A DNA stretch of 28,994 bases, from NCBI RefSeq assembly GCF_963548695.1, contig NZ_CAUUWA010000030.1, positions 1 through 28,994 of the forward strand. Direction: 5' to 3'. The notes beneath the pieces are model-generated. The model was not told where the DNA came from. It did no database searches and worked only from the letters and a program-made list of their open reading frames with translations. The number at the start of each line of letters is the position of its first letter. Within the stretch, counting starts at the first letter, position 1. Shown here in pieces: positions 14,388 through 23,617 of this stretch. The DNA comes from an uncultured Fretibacterium sp. (GTDB taxonomy: Bacteria > Synergistota > Synergistia > Synergistales > Aminobacteriaceae). The translations under genes and the position numbers were made by a program.

Positions 14388-15902
14388 TCAGGGCTCGAGG
14401 GTAAGGTTACCCAGATAATTCAGACGTCCGTCGCAGAAATTTTCCAGTCCCACCAAATCGCGACGTGCACCATAAAGCTCATGCGGCACGGACAGAACAA
14501 CCATCGGGTGAAGTTCGTCCAGCCGATCCCAAATCTTTTGAAAAAGCTCGTTGCGTTCGGCCCCGTCAATCGTAGCGTTTACCTTATCGATATTTTCGTC
14601 CACCTGCTTGTCATTGAGGAAGGTCCAGTTCGTCGAACCGATGCTCTTTGAGTGGAAAAGGGGAAGCCAGAACTGTCCGGCATCGCGGTTCGTCTGCATG
14701 CCCCAGGTGGTGATGATCATGTCAAAATCTCCGTCACAGACCTTGTTGTCGAAAATTCCGGTTTCGTAAACCTGTATGTCAACGGTAATCCCAAGCTCTC
14801 TCAACATCGATTGTACGACTGTGGCACCATTGACGTCCTCTTGAAAGTTACTGACCCATAAAGAAACTTTGAGTCCTTCGGGGCACCCGGCCTCTTTTAA
14901 GAGCTCTTTTGCCTTTTCCAGGTCGTAGGGGTACACCTTACTGTCGCTCGGCGTAAAGGTACTTGCAGGAAGCAACGGCCCCGCAGGCTGTATCGAATTA
15001 CCCTGATAGACCACAGAATTATAGGCCTCTTTGTTGATCGCGTATTCCACCGCGAAGCGGGCCTTTGGGTTGTCGAAGGGTTTTTTGCGAGTATTGAACC
15101 CCAGATAGAACAGGTTGAGGCCCGGGGCCTTCACGACCTTTGTTTTTGAAAATTCGTTCAGGCGCTCAGCCTCGCTTGAGGGAACGGAGTAAATCATATC
15201 GACCTTGCCCGTTTCCAGTGCGATAACCCTGCTGCTGTCGTCCGGCAGAACCAGGATATGGAAGTCCTTGAAGTTGGCCTTATCACCATGATATTCATCG
15301 AAGCGTTCCAGGTCAATCCGTTCGCCCTTGACCCAGTTCTTAAATTTGAAGGGTCCCGTCCCCACAGGGTTGCGGAAATAATCCTTACCTGCGGCCTCGA
15401 CAGCTTTCTTGTTGTAAATACTCGCGTAGGGGTGTTTCATGGATGCCAGCCATCCGCCCACCGGCCCTCTTGTTTTGACGATAACCGTATATTTGTCTAT
15501 AATCTCGAGCCCATCGGGATCAATAGACCTTCCCTTGGAACCCGCGTGAACCGATTCGTTAGATGTAGCTCGTTTGAGGGAAAAAACTACGTCCTCAGCC
15601 GTCAATTCCTCTCCGTTGTGGAATTTGACACCTTTTTTAAGATAAAATTTGTAGGTTTGAGGATCCAGAATCTCCCATCTTTCCGCCAGAACGGGAACAA
15701 GCTCCTTGGTCTTTCCGTCCACGGTCACAAGCGGTTCATTGATATGTTTTGTGACGATGAAAGAAAGCGTGTCGACGGCTTGATGGGGATCAAGCGTCTT
15801 GGCATCTCCCGGAAGGCCCAGCGTGAAACTTTCCATCTCGGCACCAAAACTGGGGAAGCAGGTTATGAGGATAAATAATAAGGACAAGAATAACTTTTTC
15901 AT
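14388..15902 (-). CDS. ABC transporter peptide-binding protein (SBP family 5)
   Basis: This 504-residue extracytoplasmic binding protein belongs to the DppA/OppA family. A signal peptide covers about residues 1-20 (MKKLFLSLLFILITCFPSFG, cleaved near A-E). The mature protein begins SFTLGLPGDAKTLDPHQAVDT, written here as LGLPGDAKTLDPHQ and AVDT, then shows the family pattern YKFYLKKGVKFHNGEELTAE followed by DVVFSLKRA. AGGAGG lies 6 bases before the ATG. It is separated by 230 bases from the M20 gene upstream, so it may have its own promoter as well as read-through from the permease genes. Peptides or peptide-like amides are the likely cargo. Confidence 0.92.
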   Translation of the reverse strand: MKKLFLSLLFILITCFPSFGAEMESFTLGLPGDAKTLDPHQAVDTLSFIVTKHINEPLVTVDGKTKELVPVLAERWEILDPQTYKFYLKKGVKFHNGEELTAEDVVFSLKRATSNESVHAGSKGRSIDPDGLEIIDKYTVIVKTRGPVGGWLASMKHPYASIYNKKAVEAAGKDYFRNPVGTGPFKFKNWVKGERIDLERFDEYHGDKANFKDFHILVLPDDSSRVIALETGKVDMIYSVPSSEAERLNEFSKTKVVKAPGLNLFYLGFNTRKKPFDNPKARFAVEYAINKEAYNSVVYQGNSIQPAGPLLPASTFTPSDSKVYPYDLEKAKELLKEAGCPEGLKVSLWVSNFQEDVNGATVVQSMLRELGITVDIQVYETGIFDNKVCDGDFDMIITTWGMQTNRDAGQFWLPLFHSKSIGSTNWTFLNDKQVDENIDKVNATIDGAERNELFQKIWDRLDELHPMVVLSVPHELYGARRDLVGLENFCDGRLNYLGNLTLEP

Positions 15903-16132
15903 AATTTCCTCCTTGATTTTTCAAAAAGAAATCTTTCCTGCCTTCCCCAATTCGTCGTGAACCACTCCCTGACGGGGCAAAAAACTTCACGAGAATCACT
16001 CAGCCCTTTTCGACGAACGGAAGGCAATCCGCACACACTCCTCAGTTGGCTCATCCTCTGCTCTGGATCTGGTCCCTGTCTATATCCGTTTGATTCAATC
16101 CCCCCTCTCAATTCCACTGTTTCAATGTTTCA
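15903..16132. other. Intergenic gap, nothing recognised
   Basis: These 230 bases between the binding-protein gene and the M20 gene hold the AGGAGG site of the former and no ORF, repeat or strong hairpin that I can support. A promoter for the binding-protein gene could lie here, but I could not identify one. Confidence 0.4.
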
Positions 16133-17344
16133 CTATCTGTCCTTTGTGCGAAGGGCATCCAGGGTCGCCGCTGCCAAAACCTCCATCCCTATGGGGATGG
16201 CTTTGTCGTCCACGTAAAAATCTATGGAGTGAGTGGGACAATGGGGACCCCCGCGAGTCCGGACCCCCAACCGGAACAACGTTCCCGGAGCCTTTTCCAG
16301 AAAATAGGCGTAGTCCTCTCCCCCCATAGCAGGGGAAGGAAGGTCGACAACCTGCTCGACGGATTCGATATCACGGCATACCCTTCGGACACGGTCCACC
16401 CACTCTTTGTCCACTCGAGTGGGGATCATTTCAGGCATAAATTGAACGGTAACTTTTGCACGCAGAGCCTTTCCAACATTTTCGGCCACCTCCTGGACCC
16501 TGCGATGAAAGAGTTCCTGGGTCGAGCGCTTGAGGTAACGGATGCTGCCATCCAATTGTACCGCACCGCCGATGTAATCGTTGGATATGCCTCCCTCGAT
16601 ACGTCCAAAGGTCACCAAGGCACAGTCCGTCGGAGCCAGTTCTCTGGATCCCAGGCTCTGTAGGGTCGTCACGATAGTCGAGGCAGCCAGTATGGTGTCC
16701 ACTCCAAAATGAGGATAGCCTCCATGAGCCTGCTTTCCCTCGATGATAATCTTGACGATGTCGACGCCCGAGGTCATCACGTCGTCCCGAACGCCGATTT
16801 CCCCGACATAGATGTCGGGAAGCGCATGGAGGGCCAGCACCCCATCCACATGGGGATTCTCCATAACCCCAGCCTCGAGAAACTCGGAGGCCCCTCCCAA
16901 CTGCTCCTCCGCGTGCTGGAAAAAGAACTTGACGCAGCCCGAGAACTGATCCCGTAGATCGGAGAGGAGCCAAGCGGTACCGAGGAGAATAGCCGCATGG
17001 GAATCGTGCCCGCAGCCGTGAAAAATTCCATCCCGTTTAGAGGCGTAGGGGACACCGGATTGTTCCTGGATAGGCAATGCATCGATATCGGCACGGAGCC
17101 CGACACAGAGCTTGGGGCCCTCTCCAGTACCCCAAAGTTCCGCAAAAACCCCTGTTTTACTTTTCCCTATGCGACGTATGGAAGTAATTCCGAAGGAGCG
17201 CAGCTTCTCCTCAATAAGGTCAGAAGTTTTAAACTCTTGAAAGCTCAGCTCCGGGTATTCATGGATCTGGTGGCGCCACCGGATGACCTCATCGGCGCAC
17301 TTCCGGACCTTTTCCCTAAGTGCAGAACTCACATCGCTCTTCAT
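16133..17344 (-). CDS. M20-family metal-dependent amidohydrolase/N-acyl amino acid hydrolase
   Basis: This 403-residue cytoplasmic enzyme of the M20D group hydrolyses N-acyl or aminoacyl amide bonds. Metal ligands are visible: Cys111 and His113 in HGCGHDSHAA, Glu146/147 in QHAEEQLGG (QPAEE in most members), and His173 in LHALPD. The C-terminal MGGEDYAYFLEKAPG is conserved. A lid/dimerisation domain lies between. ATG 17344 follows GGGAGTAGG. It is transcribed with the peptide importer genes, so it probably processes an imported amide or dipeptide. A second, separate M20 gene lies at 24003. Confidence 0.9.
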   Translation of the reverse strand: MKSDVSSALREKVRKCADEVIRWRHQIHEYPELSFQEFKTSDLIEEKLRSFGITSIRRIGKSKTGVFAELWGTGEGPKLCVGLRADIDALPIQEQSGVPYASKRDGIFHGCGHDSHAAILLGTAWLLSDLRDQFSGCVKFFFQHAEEQLGGASEFLEAGVMENPHVDGVLALHALPDIYVGEIGVRDDVMTSGVDIVKIIIEGKQAHGGYPHFGVDTILAASTIVTTLQSLGSRELAPTDCALVTFGRIEGGISNDYIGGAVQLDGSIRYLKRSTQELFHRRVQEVAENVGKALRAKVTVQFMPEMIPTRVDKEWVDRVRRVCRDIESVEQVVDLPSPAMGGEDYAYFLEKAPGTLFRLGVRTRGGPHCPTHSIDFYVDDKAIPIGMEVLAAATLDALRTKDR

Positions 17345-17450
17345 AATTGCCTACTCCCTTCCCTAAAGTTACCCCAGAGTATATAACATCCAGGTACCGA
17401 CGGTAAAAATTTTTTGAATAAACGGTACAAGGATTTATCCCGAAAGCCTT

Positions 17451-18062
17451 TCACCTATCCCTATCATTTCCGTCATCTTTTGCAGGTTCCCTGCCCTTGA
17501 GGAAGTCGACGGCCTGTTCAAAACACCTTCCGTCGGGGCAATAGAGCCTTAGAACCGTCACCTTACCTTCCTTGAGCAGAATCGTCCTTGTGGTTTTTCG
17601 AGGACAAACTTTATTCCAGCAGGCCCAGGGCACCGTCTTTCGGGCACTTTTTCCAGGACCCCATGAGCTTTTTACGGGGCCTTTTACCGCAAAGGCACGC
17701 CAATGAAAGCTCTCGCTCAGGGACCCCCATCCTCTTCTCATACTCTCGCAATAGGCTCCTTCGCCGTCCAGGCGGCACAGCACAACATAACGATTTTGCA
17801 GGAACAGAAAAGCTACGGCAAAGAACACGGCCCACACCAGAATGACAAGATGGTTTGCCAGCCCTATTGCTCCCTTTATCTGCTCGCGTACAAACATCCC
17901 ATCGATAAAGATTTGAAGCAGTCCGACGGAGAAAACGGTTAAGCACCACAAAAAAAAGGACAACTTTATGACGTCAAAAAGAACAATTGGATTGGTCCCA
18001 ATAGGAACCCCCGCATACCAGCGAAGTGTCCCGGCATTGTCAGGATGCTTGTCCACCATCAT
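17451..18062 (-). CDS. Unknown two-helix membrane protein with Cys-rich cytoplasmic tail
   Basis: I do not recognise a named family. The 203-residue product has a short N-terminus with LRWYAGVPIGTNPIVLFDV, two hydrophobic helices (about residues 30-52 and 68-88), and a basic tail. The tail contains four cysteines in two groups (WACWNKVC and YCPDGRC), a possible metal or redox site. It starts 20 bases after the OppF-like stop and ends 106 bases before the M20 gene, in the same direction, so it belongs to the peptide operon. The start is the first of two adjacent ATGs (18062 or 18059) after GAGAGGG. Confidence 0.7.
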   Translation of the reverse strand: MMVDKHPDNAGTLRWYAGVPIGTNPIVLFDVIKLSFFLWCLTVFSVGLLQIFIDGMFVREQIKGAIGLANHLVILVWAVFFAVAFLFLQNRYVVLCRLDGEGAYCESMRRGWGSLSESFHWRAFAVKGPVKSSWGPGKSARKTVPWACWNKVCPRKTTRTILLKEGKVTVLRLYCPDGRCFEQAVDFLKGREPAKDDGNDRDR

Positions 18063-18082
18063 AAATCAGCCGTCCCTCTCAA

Positions 18083-19060
18083 TCAACGATTCCTTTCTGT
18101 GAAGTGACAGGAAACCCAATGTCCTGGCCGGACCTCGGTCAACGTGGGATCCTCACAGGAACAAATTTCCTGTTGATTGCGACATCTAGGGGCGAACCGG
18201 CATCCCCGTCTGGGATTAATCGGGCTTGGTACGTCCCCCTCCAGAAGTATCCGTTCCTTCTTTCCTCCCAACTCGGCCACAGGCACAGCTGATAGAAGAG
18301 CCTTCGTATAGGAGTGGAGCGGTTCTTCAAAGAGAACCGTATTGCTTGCTCTTTCCACAACCTGTCCGAGGTACATGACGGCAACTTCGTCGGAGACATA
18401 TCTCACGACGCTGAGGTTGTGTGATATAAACAAATAGGTGTATCCTCGTTCCTCCTTCAGGTCCGCCAACAGGTTAAGAACCTGAGCCTGGATACAGACG
18501 TCGAGGGCGGACACGGGCTCGTCCAGGACAATGAATTCCGGATCCAGGGCCAGGGCACGAGCGATGCCGATTCGTTGGCGGCGCCCTCCGTCGAGCTCAT
18601 GAGGGAAGGAGGTGATAAGACGCTCAGCCAACCCCACGGTGTCCATGAGAGAGCGAACCTTTCGACTGACCTCCTCGTTACTCGCGTACACTTTGTTGAT
18701 CAAAAGCGGCTCGGCTATGAGCTGATAGACGGACATTCGAGGGTTGAGGGACGAGAAAGGATCTTGAAAAACGATCTGAGCCTGCTTCAAGAACTCCCTT
18801 CTTTCCTGGGCTCCGAACTTCAAGCTGTTCTTTCCCTTAAAAAACACCTCTCCGCCTGTCGGCTCGATAAGCCCTATAACCAGCCTTCCCAAGGTGGACT
18901 TGCCGCAGCCGGACTCGCCCACAAGCCCCAGGGTTTTGCCCTTGGGAATTGTCAGAGAAACATTATCTACTGCATGAAGAAGCCCGCTGCTTACCTTGAA
19001 ATATTTTTTCAGACCGCGAATGTCGATGATGTTTTCGGCCACCTGACCCTGGAAGTTCAT
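18083..19060 (-). CDS. Oligopeptide ABC transporter ATP-binding protein (OppF/DppF-like)
   Basis: This 325-residue ATPase energises the peptide importer. Walker A is GESGCGKST at residues 48-56, the Q-loop is VFQDPFSSLNP, Walker B is FIVLDEP near 177-182, and the switch is ISHNLSV. The ABC signature reads LDGGRRQR (156-163) instead of LSGGQ; this variant is known in DppF/OppF-like proteins. The C-terminal peptide-transporter extension carries a Cys cluster (GCRFAPRCRNQQEICSCE). Its ATG overlaps the stop of the OppD-like gene by 4 bases. Confidence 0.94.
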   Translation of the reverse strand: MNFQGQVAENIIDIRGLKKYFKVSSGLLHAVDNVSLTIPKGKTLGLVGESGCGKSTLGRLVIGLIEPTGGEVFFKGKNSLKFGAQERREFLKQAQIVFQDPFSSLNPRMSVYQLIAEPLLINKVYASNEEVSRKVRSLMDTVGLAERLITSFPHELDGGRRQRIGIARALALDPEFIVLDEPVSALDVCIQAQVLNLLADLKEERGYTYLFISHNLSVVRYVSDEVAVMYLGQVVERASNTVLFEEPLHSYTKALLSAVPVAELGGKKERILLEGDVPSPINPRRGCRFAPRCRNQQEICSCEDPTLTEVRPGHWVSCHFTERNR

Positions 19061-20058
19061 ATTCCCTGACCTCCGTTCGACCCAAGGGGGAAATAGCAGT
19101 CTACGAAGTGCCCTGGCTCATATTCCTTGAAGCCACAGGCGGTCTCATAACAGATGTTCTGAGCGTAAGGGCATCGGGGGGAAAAAGAACACCCCTTGGG
19201 CAGATCCGTAGGATCCGGCATAAGTCCCTGGATTACCTTGAGCCGCCCTCCTGGCTTGCTGTCCAGTCGCGGCACGGCATCAAAGAGCCCCTGAGTGTAG
19301 GGATGCATCGGTCTGCTGTACAGTTGAACAATATTTGAGCACTCGACGACACGTCCCGCGTACATTATGGCTACGTCGTCGCAGATCTCGGCGACAATGC
19401 CCAAGTCATGGGTAATCAACAAAAGGGAGGTATTTACCTTCTTTTGAAGGTTCTTGATAAGCGTGATTACCTGAGCCTGGATTGTAACATCCAGTGCCGT
19501 CGTGGGCTCATCGGCAATGAGCAACGCGGGGGTACACGCGAGAGCGATGGCAATTCCAACCCTTTGCCGCATTCCGCCCGAGAACTGATGCGGATAATCC
19601 CTGCCACGCTCAGGACGTATGCCAACCAGATTGAGCATCTCGTGAGCCCGTTTCAGGGCGGCGTCCGTCTTAAGCCTGGAATGGAGGGAGATCATCTCTG
19701 CAATTTGATCCTCGACGGTCATTATAGGATTTAAGGATGTCATGGGATCCTGGAAGATCATCGCGATCTTGCCGCCGCGAATATCCCTCCGCTCCGCTTC
19801 GCTCATCTCCAGTACGTTCTGCCCCTCGAAAAAGATCTCCCCGCTCAGGATTTTCCCCGGAGGACTCTGTATAAGTTGAAGGATAGCCAAGGCTGTCGTC
19901 GTTTTCCCGGCGCCTGTTTCCCCAACAAAACCCAAAGCCTTTCCTTTTCCCAGGGAAAGGTTGAGATTATTCACAGCATGAACTTCCCCCGAGTCGGTAT
20001 CGAATCGGACGGAGAGGTTGCGTATATCCAGAAGGGGCTCGTTGTTTTTGTCCGACAT
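19057..20058 (-). CDS. Oligopeptide ABC transporter ATP-binding protein (OppD/DppD-like)
   Basis: This 333-residue ATPase pairs with the OppF-like subunit. Walker A GETGAGKT is at residues 46-53; the Q-loop is IFQDPMTSLNP; the signature is FSGGMRQRVGIA; Walker B is LLIADEP and the switch is ITHDLG. The C-terminal extension has the Cys pattern of this subfamily (GCSFSPRCPYAQNIC), which in some DppD proteins binds an iron-sulfur cluster. I chose ATG 20058 rather than an in-frame start at 20118, which would overlap the permease gene by 41 bases and adds non-conserved residues. Confidence 0.93.
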   Translation of the reverse strand: MSDKNNEPLLDIRNLSVRFDTDSGEVHAVNNLNLSLGKGKALGFVGETGAGKTTTALAILQLIQSPPGKILSGEIFFEGQNVLEMSEAERRDIRGGKIAMIFQDPMTSLNPIMTVEDQIAEMISLHSRLKTDAALKRAHEMLNLVGIRPERGRDYPHQFSGGMRQRVGIAIALACTPALLIADEPTTALDVTIQAQVITLIKNLQKKVNTSLLLITHDLGIVAEICDDVAIMYAGRVVECSNIVQLYSRPMHPYTQGLFDAVPRLDSKPGGRLKVIQGLMPDPTDLPKGCSFSPRCPYAQNICYETACGFKEYEPGHFVDCYFPLGSNGGQGI

Positions 20059-20077
20059 TCTTTGTTCGATCCTTTCG

Positions 20078-20947
20078 CTACCGTTTCTGTTTGGGGTCGA
20101 GTGCATCCCGAAGTCCATCTCCCAGGAAGTTCAGCGCCAGGATGGTGACCATGATCGCCAGCCCCGGGAAGATACTCAGATAAGCGTTGTTGCGGAGATA
20201 CGGCCGTGCGGCAGACAGCATCCCCCCCCATTCGGGATATGGGGGTTGAATTCCCAGCCCGATAAAGCTCAGAGTGGCGGCAAAAAGGATTGCGTTAGCT
20301 ACGCTGAGGGTAGATTGTACAATTAGAGGCGCCATACAGTTTGGCAGAATATACAATAAGATGATGCGCGTATGACTCGCTCCCATGGCCCGTGCCGCTT
20401 CGATAAATTCCATCCCCTTGACGGAAAGCACGGATGCCCGCATAAGCCGGGCAAAAGAGGGGATAGAAGTAATCCCAACTGCAATCATCAAGTTAAAAAG
20501 TCCCGGTCCAAGTGCCGATGAAATGACGATGGCAAGCAAGATTGTGGGTATGGCAAGCTGCACGTCCATGATGCGCATCAGAATATTATCTGTTTTCCCT
20601 CCAAAGTACCCGGCTATGGCGCCAACGGCCCCTCCCGCAAACAAGGAGATGGCTACGGCGACCAGCCCGACCTGGAGGGAAACGCGAGAGCCATAGATAA
20701 GGCGGCTCAACACATCGCGTCCGAATTCGTCCGTGCCCAAAAAATGCTGGGCCGAAGGCGGCTTTCGAATCATCATATAATCCTGCTGAGCGTAGCCATA
20801 GGGAGCCAGGTAGTCCGCAAATACGGAGACAAGAATCAGGGCTGAGAGGACCAGGGCTCCAAGGATTGCCAGATAGTTTCGCCTCAGTCGAATAAAAGCG
20901 TATTTCCAAAGGGAATTGCTTTTGACCTTTTGAACCGAAGAAGACAT
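20078..20947 (-). CDS. Peptide ABC transporter permease (OppC/DppC-like)
   Basis: This 289-residue inner-membrane permease has an N-terminal cytoplasmic tail, a first helix at about residues 28-50, and five more. DEFGRDVLSRLIYGSRVSL is the characteristic segment after helix 1. The EAA loop that contacts the ATPase reads EAARAMGASHTRIILLYILP. AGGGGGG lies about nine bases before the ATG. It is 13 bases downstream of the OppB-like gene. Confidence 0.94.
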   Translation of the reverse strand: MSSSVQKVKSNSLWKYAFIRLRRNYLAILGALVLSALILVSVFADYLAPYGYAQQDYMMIRKPPSAQHFLGTDEFGRDVLSRLIYGSRVSLQVGLVAVAISLFAGGAVGAIAGYFGGKTDNILMRIMDVQLAIPTILLAIVISSALGPGLFNLMIAVGITSIPSFARLMRASVLSVKGMEFIEAARAMGASHTRIILLYILPNCMAPLIVQSTLSVANAILFAATLSFIGLGIQPPYPEWGGMLSAARPYLRNNAYLSIFPGLAIMVTILALNFLGDGLRDALDPKQKR

Positions 20948-20960
20948 TCTATGTGCCCCC

Positions 20961-21884
20961 CTACTTCACATGAATGCGATGGTCAACGAAAGCATAAAGA
21001 ATATCGACCGTAAGATTGATAAGGCAGAACGCCATGGAGATGAAGAGAACCCCCCCTTGAATGATAGGGTAATCCCTCATATTGATGGCCTCGAGCATAA
21101 GTCTTCCTACCCCGGAGATGGAGAAAATTGCCTCCGTGATGATCGACCCCCCCAACAGCATGCCAAACTGTATGCTGATAATAGTCATGATGGGGATCAG
21201 GGCATTGGGCAACGCGTGCTTCATGATTACGCGGTATTCCGTCTGTCCCTTGGCCCGTGCGGTACGAATGTAGTCGGAGAGAATGACCTCCAACATACTG
21301 GAACGTGTAATACGTGCAATAATCGCCACGGAGGCCCCGGATAAGGTCAAAATGGGAAGTACCATCTCGTTGATCGTCTCGAAGCCCATGGAGGGGAACC
21401 ATCCCAGATTTACGGAGAAAGCCAGAATGAACAGAAGCCCCAGCCAAAAGGTGGGCATGGAGACCCCCAGCAGCGTTATGAGCGTGACAACGCTGTCGAG
21501 CAATGAATACTGCCGGATAGCACAGATGATGCCCATAGGAATCCCCACCAGAGTACTAAAGAGTACGGACCAAAAGGCGAGTTTGATCGTCATGGGTATC
21601 CTCGTCGCGAGCTCCGAGCTCACAGGACTCTTCATAACATAGGAATACCCCAAATCCCAATGGAACAGCGCCCTGTAAAGATAACGTCCCAACTGTATGA
21701 GGTAGGGATCGTCCAGACCATGAACGGCTCTGAAATTCGCAATAGCCTCCTGGGTAACCTCCTGCCCCAATACAATGCGGGCAGGATCTCCCGGGGTAAA
21801 ATAGAGAATCGTAAACAAAATGACCATGACGCTTAAAATGACGGGAATCAGCTGTAGGACCCTTCGAAAGATGAACCTGAGCAA
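20961..21884 (-). CDS. Peptide ABC transporter permease (OppB/DppB-like)
   Basis: This 307-residue permease is the first gene of the leftward peptide operon. It shows the OppB N-terminus (FIFRRVLQLIPVILSVMV), FTPGDPA, the GLDDPYLIQLGRYLY segment, and the EAA loop TARAKGQTEYRVIMKHALPN. The start is TTG 21884, set by AAGGAGGAG six bases upstream and by the conserved N-terminus. A weak start codon behind a strong ribosome-binding site at the head of the operon may limit expression. Confidence 0.93.
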   Translation of the reverse strand: MLRFIFRRVLQLIPVILSVMVILFTILYFTPGDPARIVLGQEVTQEAIANFRAVHGLDDPYLIQLGRYLYRALFHWDLGYSYVMKSPVSSELATRIPMTIKLAFWSVLFSTLVGIPMGIICAIRQYSLLDSVVTLITLLGVSMPTFWLGLLFILAFSVNLGWFPSMGFETINEMVLPILTLSGASVAIIARITRSSMLEVILSDYIRTARAKGQTEYRVIMKHALPNALIPIMTIISIQFGMLLGGSIITEAIFSISGVGRLMLEAINMRDYPIIQGGVLFISMAFCLINLTVDILYAFVDHRIHVK

Positions 21885-22023
21885 AGTCTATCTCCTCCTT
21901 GGCGAGGTGCAAACTTACCAGACTCATAAAACAAGGAACTAAGGAAATGTTTTTCGAAAAAATTTATTGGAATATCAAAAACAACCTAATCCGATTGCCA
22001 ACTCTCATTTGCCCTGTAAACTT

Positions 22024-22056
22024 TATTCTCTGGTCGACCAGGTCGACCAGAGAATA
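22024..22056. promoter_or_regulatory. 33-bp near-perfect palindrome, candidate operator
   Basis: TATTCTCTGGTCGACC and GGTCGACCAGAGAATA form 16-bp arms around a single A. The centre is also two direct copies of GGTCGACCA. It stands about 140 bases upstream of the peptide operon and 63 bases beyond the end of the CNNM/CorC gene. No A/T run suits a terminator on either strand, so a binding site for a dimeric regulator (for example the GntR type) is my preferred reading. Confidence 0.5.
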
Positions 22057-22118
22057 CCACATAAAAAATATTCAGTCAAGAATTCTTATAAGTCTTGCTC
22101 GTGTGGACATGAAGGAGA

Positions 22119-23507
22119 TTATGCCTCATGCTCATCCAACGGAAACGCGTTATCCTGGTATTCGGTGGTGAGCGAGGGGCTGCGTTCCTCCGTCTGCTTT
22201 GAGTCTGCGTTCGCCTCGCCCTGCCGCTCTGTCTGGGGGAGGCGTGTTACCAGGATCTGATCGATCTTATAGTTATCGATGTCGATTACCTCAAATTTAT
22301 ACCCTTCGTGCATGACAAAATCCGTGCGGTGAGGAATGCGCTTCAACATGAACATGAGGAAACCGCTGATGGTCTCATAGTTTTGGGAGTCGGGGAACTC
22401 CTCGATATTGAACACATGCATGACATCCTCTATAGGCGTCGAGCCCTCAATCAGCCATGAGCATTCGTCTCGTTTGATAATCTGCTCCTCCTCCCCAACG
22501 AGATTGCCCATGAGCATCATCATGATATCCTGAAGAGTGATAATCCCGACCACCAAGGCATACTCGTTGAGCACGACGGCAAGGGTTTCTCCCCGTCGCT
22601 TGAAGTGATCCATCGCCTCAGCCAATGTCAGGCTGTCGGGGATAATAAGGGGCGGGCGAATGTCAATCCCGTTGTCCAACTGGAGGCTTTGTTCTTTAAT
22701 AACCCGTTCCAACAGCGCTTTGGAGTCCACACAGCCTACGATATGTTCGATATTCCCATCACACACGATGTAGGTGGAATGCGGTGCAGATGCAATTTTT
22801 TCCTTGATGTGGGCATCATCCTCATGAAGATCGAAATACACGATATTCTCCCGAACTGTCATAGCGGATGGAACTGTGCGTACATCGAGTTCGAAAATGT
22901 TACCGATCAAATCCTTCTCCTGCGTCCTCAAGAGCCCGGCCATTATTCCTGCCTCCACCATGGCATAGAGGTCATCCGAGGTGAAGTCGTCCCGGCGTTT
23001 TTCCGGAAATCCGAAAACTTTGCAGATGGCGCTGCTCAAGGAGTTGAAAATCTTTGCCAGGGGGGTACAGATAAAGATGACCCGCCGCATCCCCTCTATT
23101 GTCCTTAAGGATACGGCCTCGGGAATAGCCATGGCAATTCGCTTGGGAATCAGGTCCGCAAATAGGACGAAGAAGAGACTGACAAAAATAAAAGGAACTG
23201 TGGAGGCAATCTGCCCCCTTAGGGTGGGGGAAAGGAAATTGGGCAGCATCTTATGAATGGGCGGAGACAGAAAGGCATCGCCTACAATTCCCGCTAAAAT
23301 TGCCATGGAGTTCAGGCCTATTTGCACTGTCGTAAAAAACAGTCCTGGCTGCTCTTGGAAGCTCAGAATTCGTGCAGCCCGTTCATCCCCGCCTTCCGCA
23401 AGGGGGCGCAGCTTCATCCTGCGCGATGCCGCCAGGGAGATCTCCGAAAAGGCAAAAAAGGCACTGATTATACTCAAGAAAGCAATGATAAAAAAACCAT
23501 AAAACAT
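22119..23507 (-). CDS. CNNM/CBS/CorC-domain membrane protein (HlyC/CorC family)
   Basis: This 462-residue protein has an N-terminal CNNM transmembrane domain (about residues 1-190) with EISLAASRRMKL and a FADLIPKRIA segment. A CBS-pair domain follows (VPSAMTVRENIVYFD to VVGIITLQDIMMMLMG), and a C-terminal CorC_HlyC domain (about 345-425). Members are linked to Mg2+ or Co2+ efflux; older names as hemolysins are not a reliable guide. The charged ~35-residue tail is not conserved. I chose ATG 23507 after GGGAGG; the frame stays open 11 codons further upstream. It is probably a single-gene unit. Confidence 0.9.
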   Translation of the reverse strand: MFYGFFIIAFLSIISAFFAFSEISLAASRRMKLRPLAEGGDERAARILSFQEQPGLFFTTVQIGLNSMAILAGIVGDAFLSPPIHKMLPNFLSPTLRGQIASTVPFIFVSLFFVLFADLIPKRIAMAIPEAVSLRTIEGMRRVIFICTPLAKIFNSLSSAICKVFGFPEKRRDDFTSDDLYAMVEAGIMAGLLRTQEKDLIGNIFELDVRTVPSAMTVRENIVYFDLHEDDAHIKEKIASAPHSTYIVCDGNIEHIVGCVDSKALLERVIKEQSLQLDNGIDIRPPLIIPDSLTLAEAMDHFKRRGETLAVVLNEYALVVGIITLQDIMMMLMGNLVGEEEQIIKRDECSWLIEGSTPIEDVMHVFNIEEFPDSQNYETISGFLMFMLKRIPHRTDFVMHEGYKFEVIDIDNYKIDQILVTRLPQTERQGEANADSKQTEERSPSLTTEYQDNAFPLDEHEA

Positions 23508-23617
23508 GATGTTAAACCTCCCAATTCCGATGGCACACAAACAAAACTCCGAGGTATGTTTCGGGATGAAACCTAAGAAAACGCTGTTTAATCCATGAAG
23601 CCCCCATGTTAATTTTT

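Noticed and set aside
18536..18620. Defective ABC signature (LDGGR in place of LSGGQ) in the OppF-like ATPase as a sign of an inactive transporter
   Set aside because: This variant is seen in functional DppF/OppF-like subunits, and Walker A, B and switch motifs are intact.
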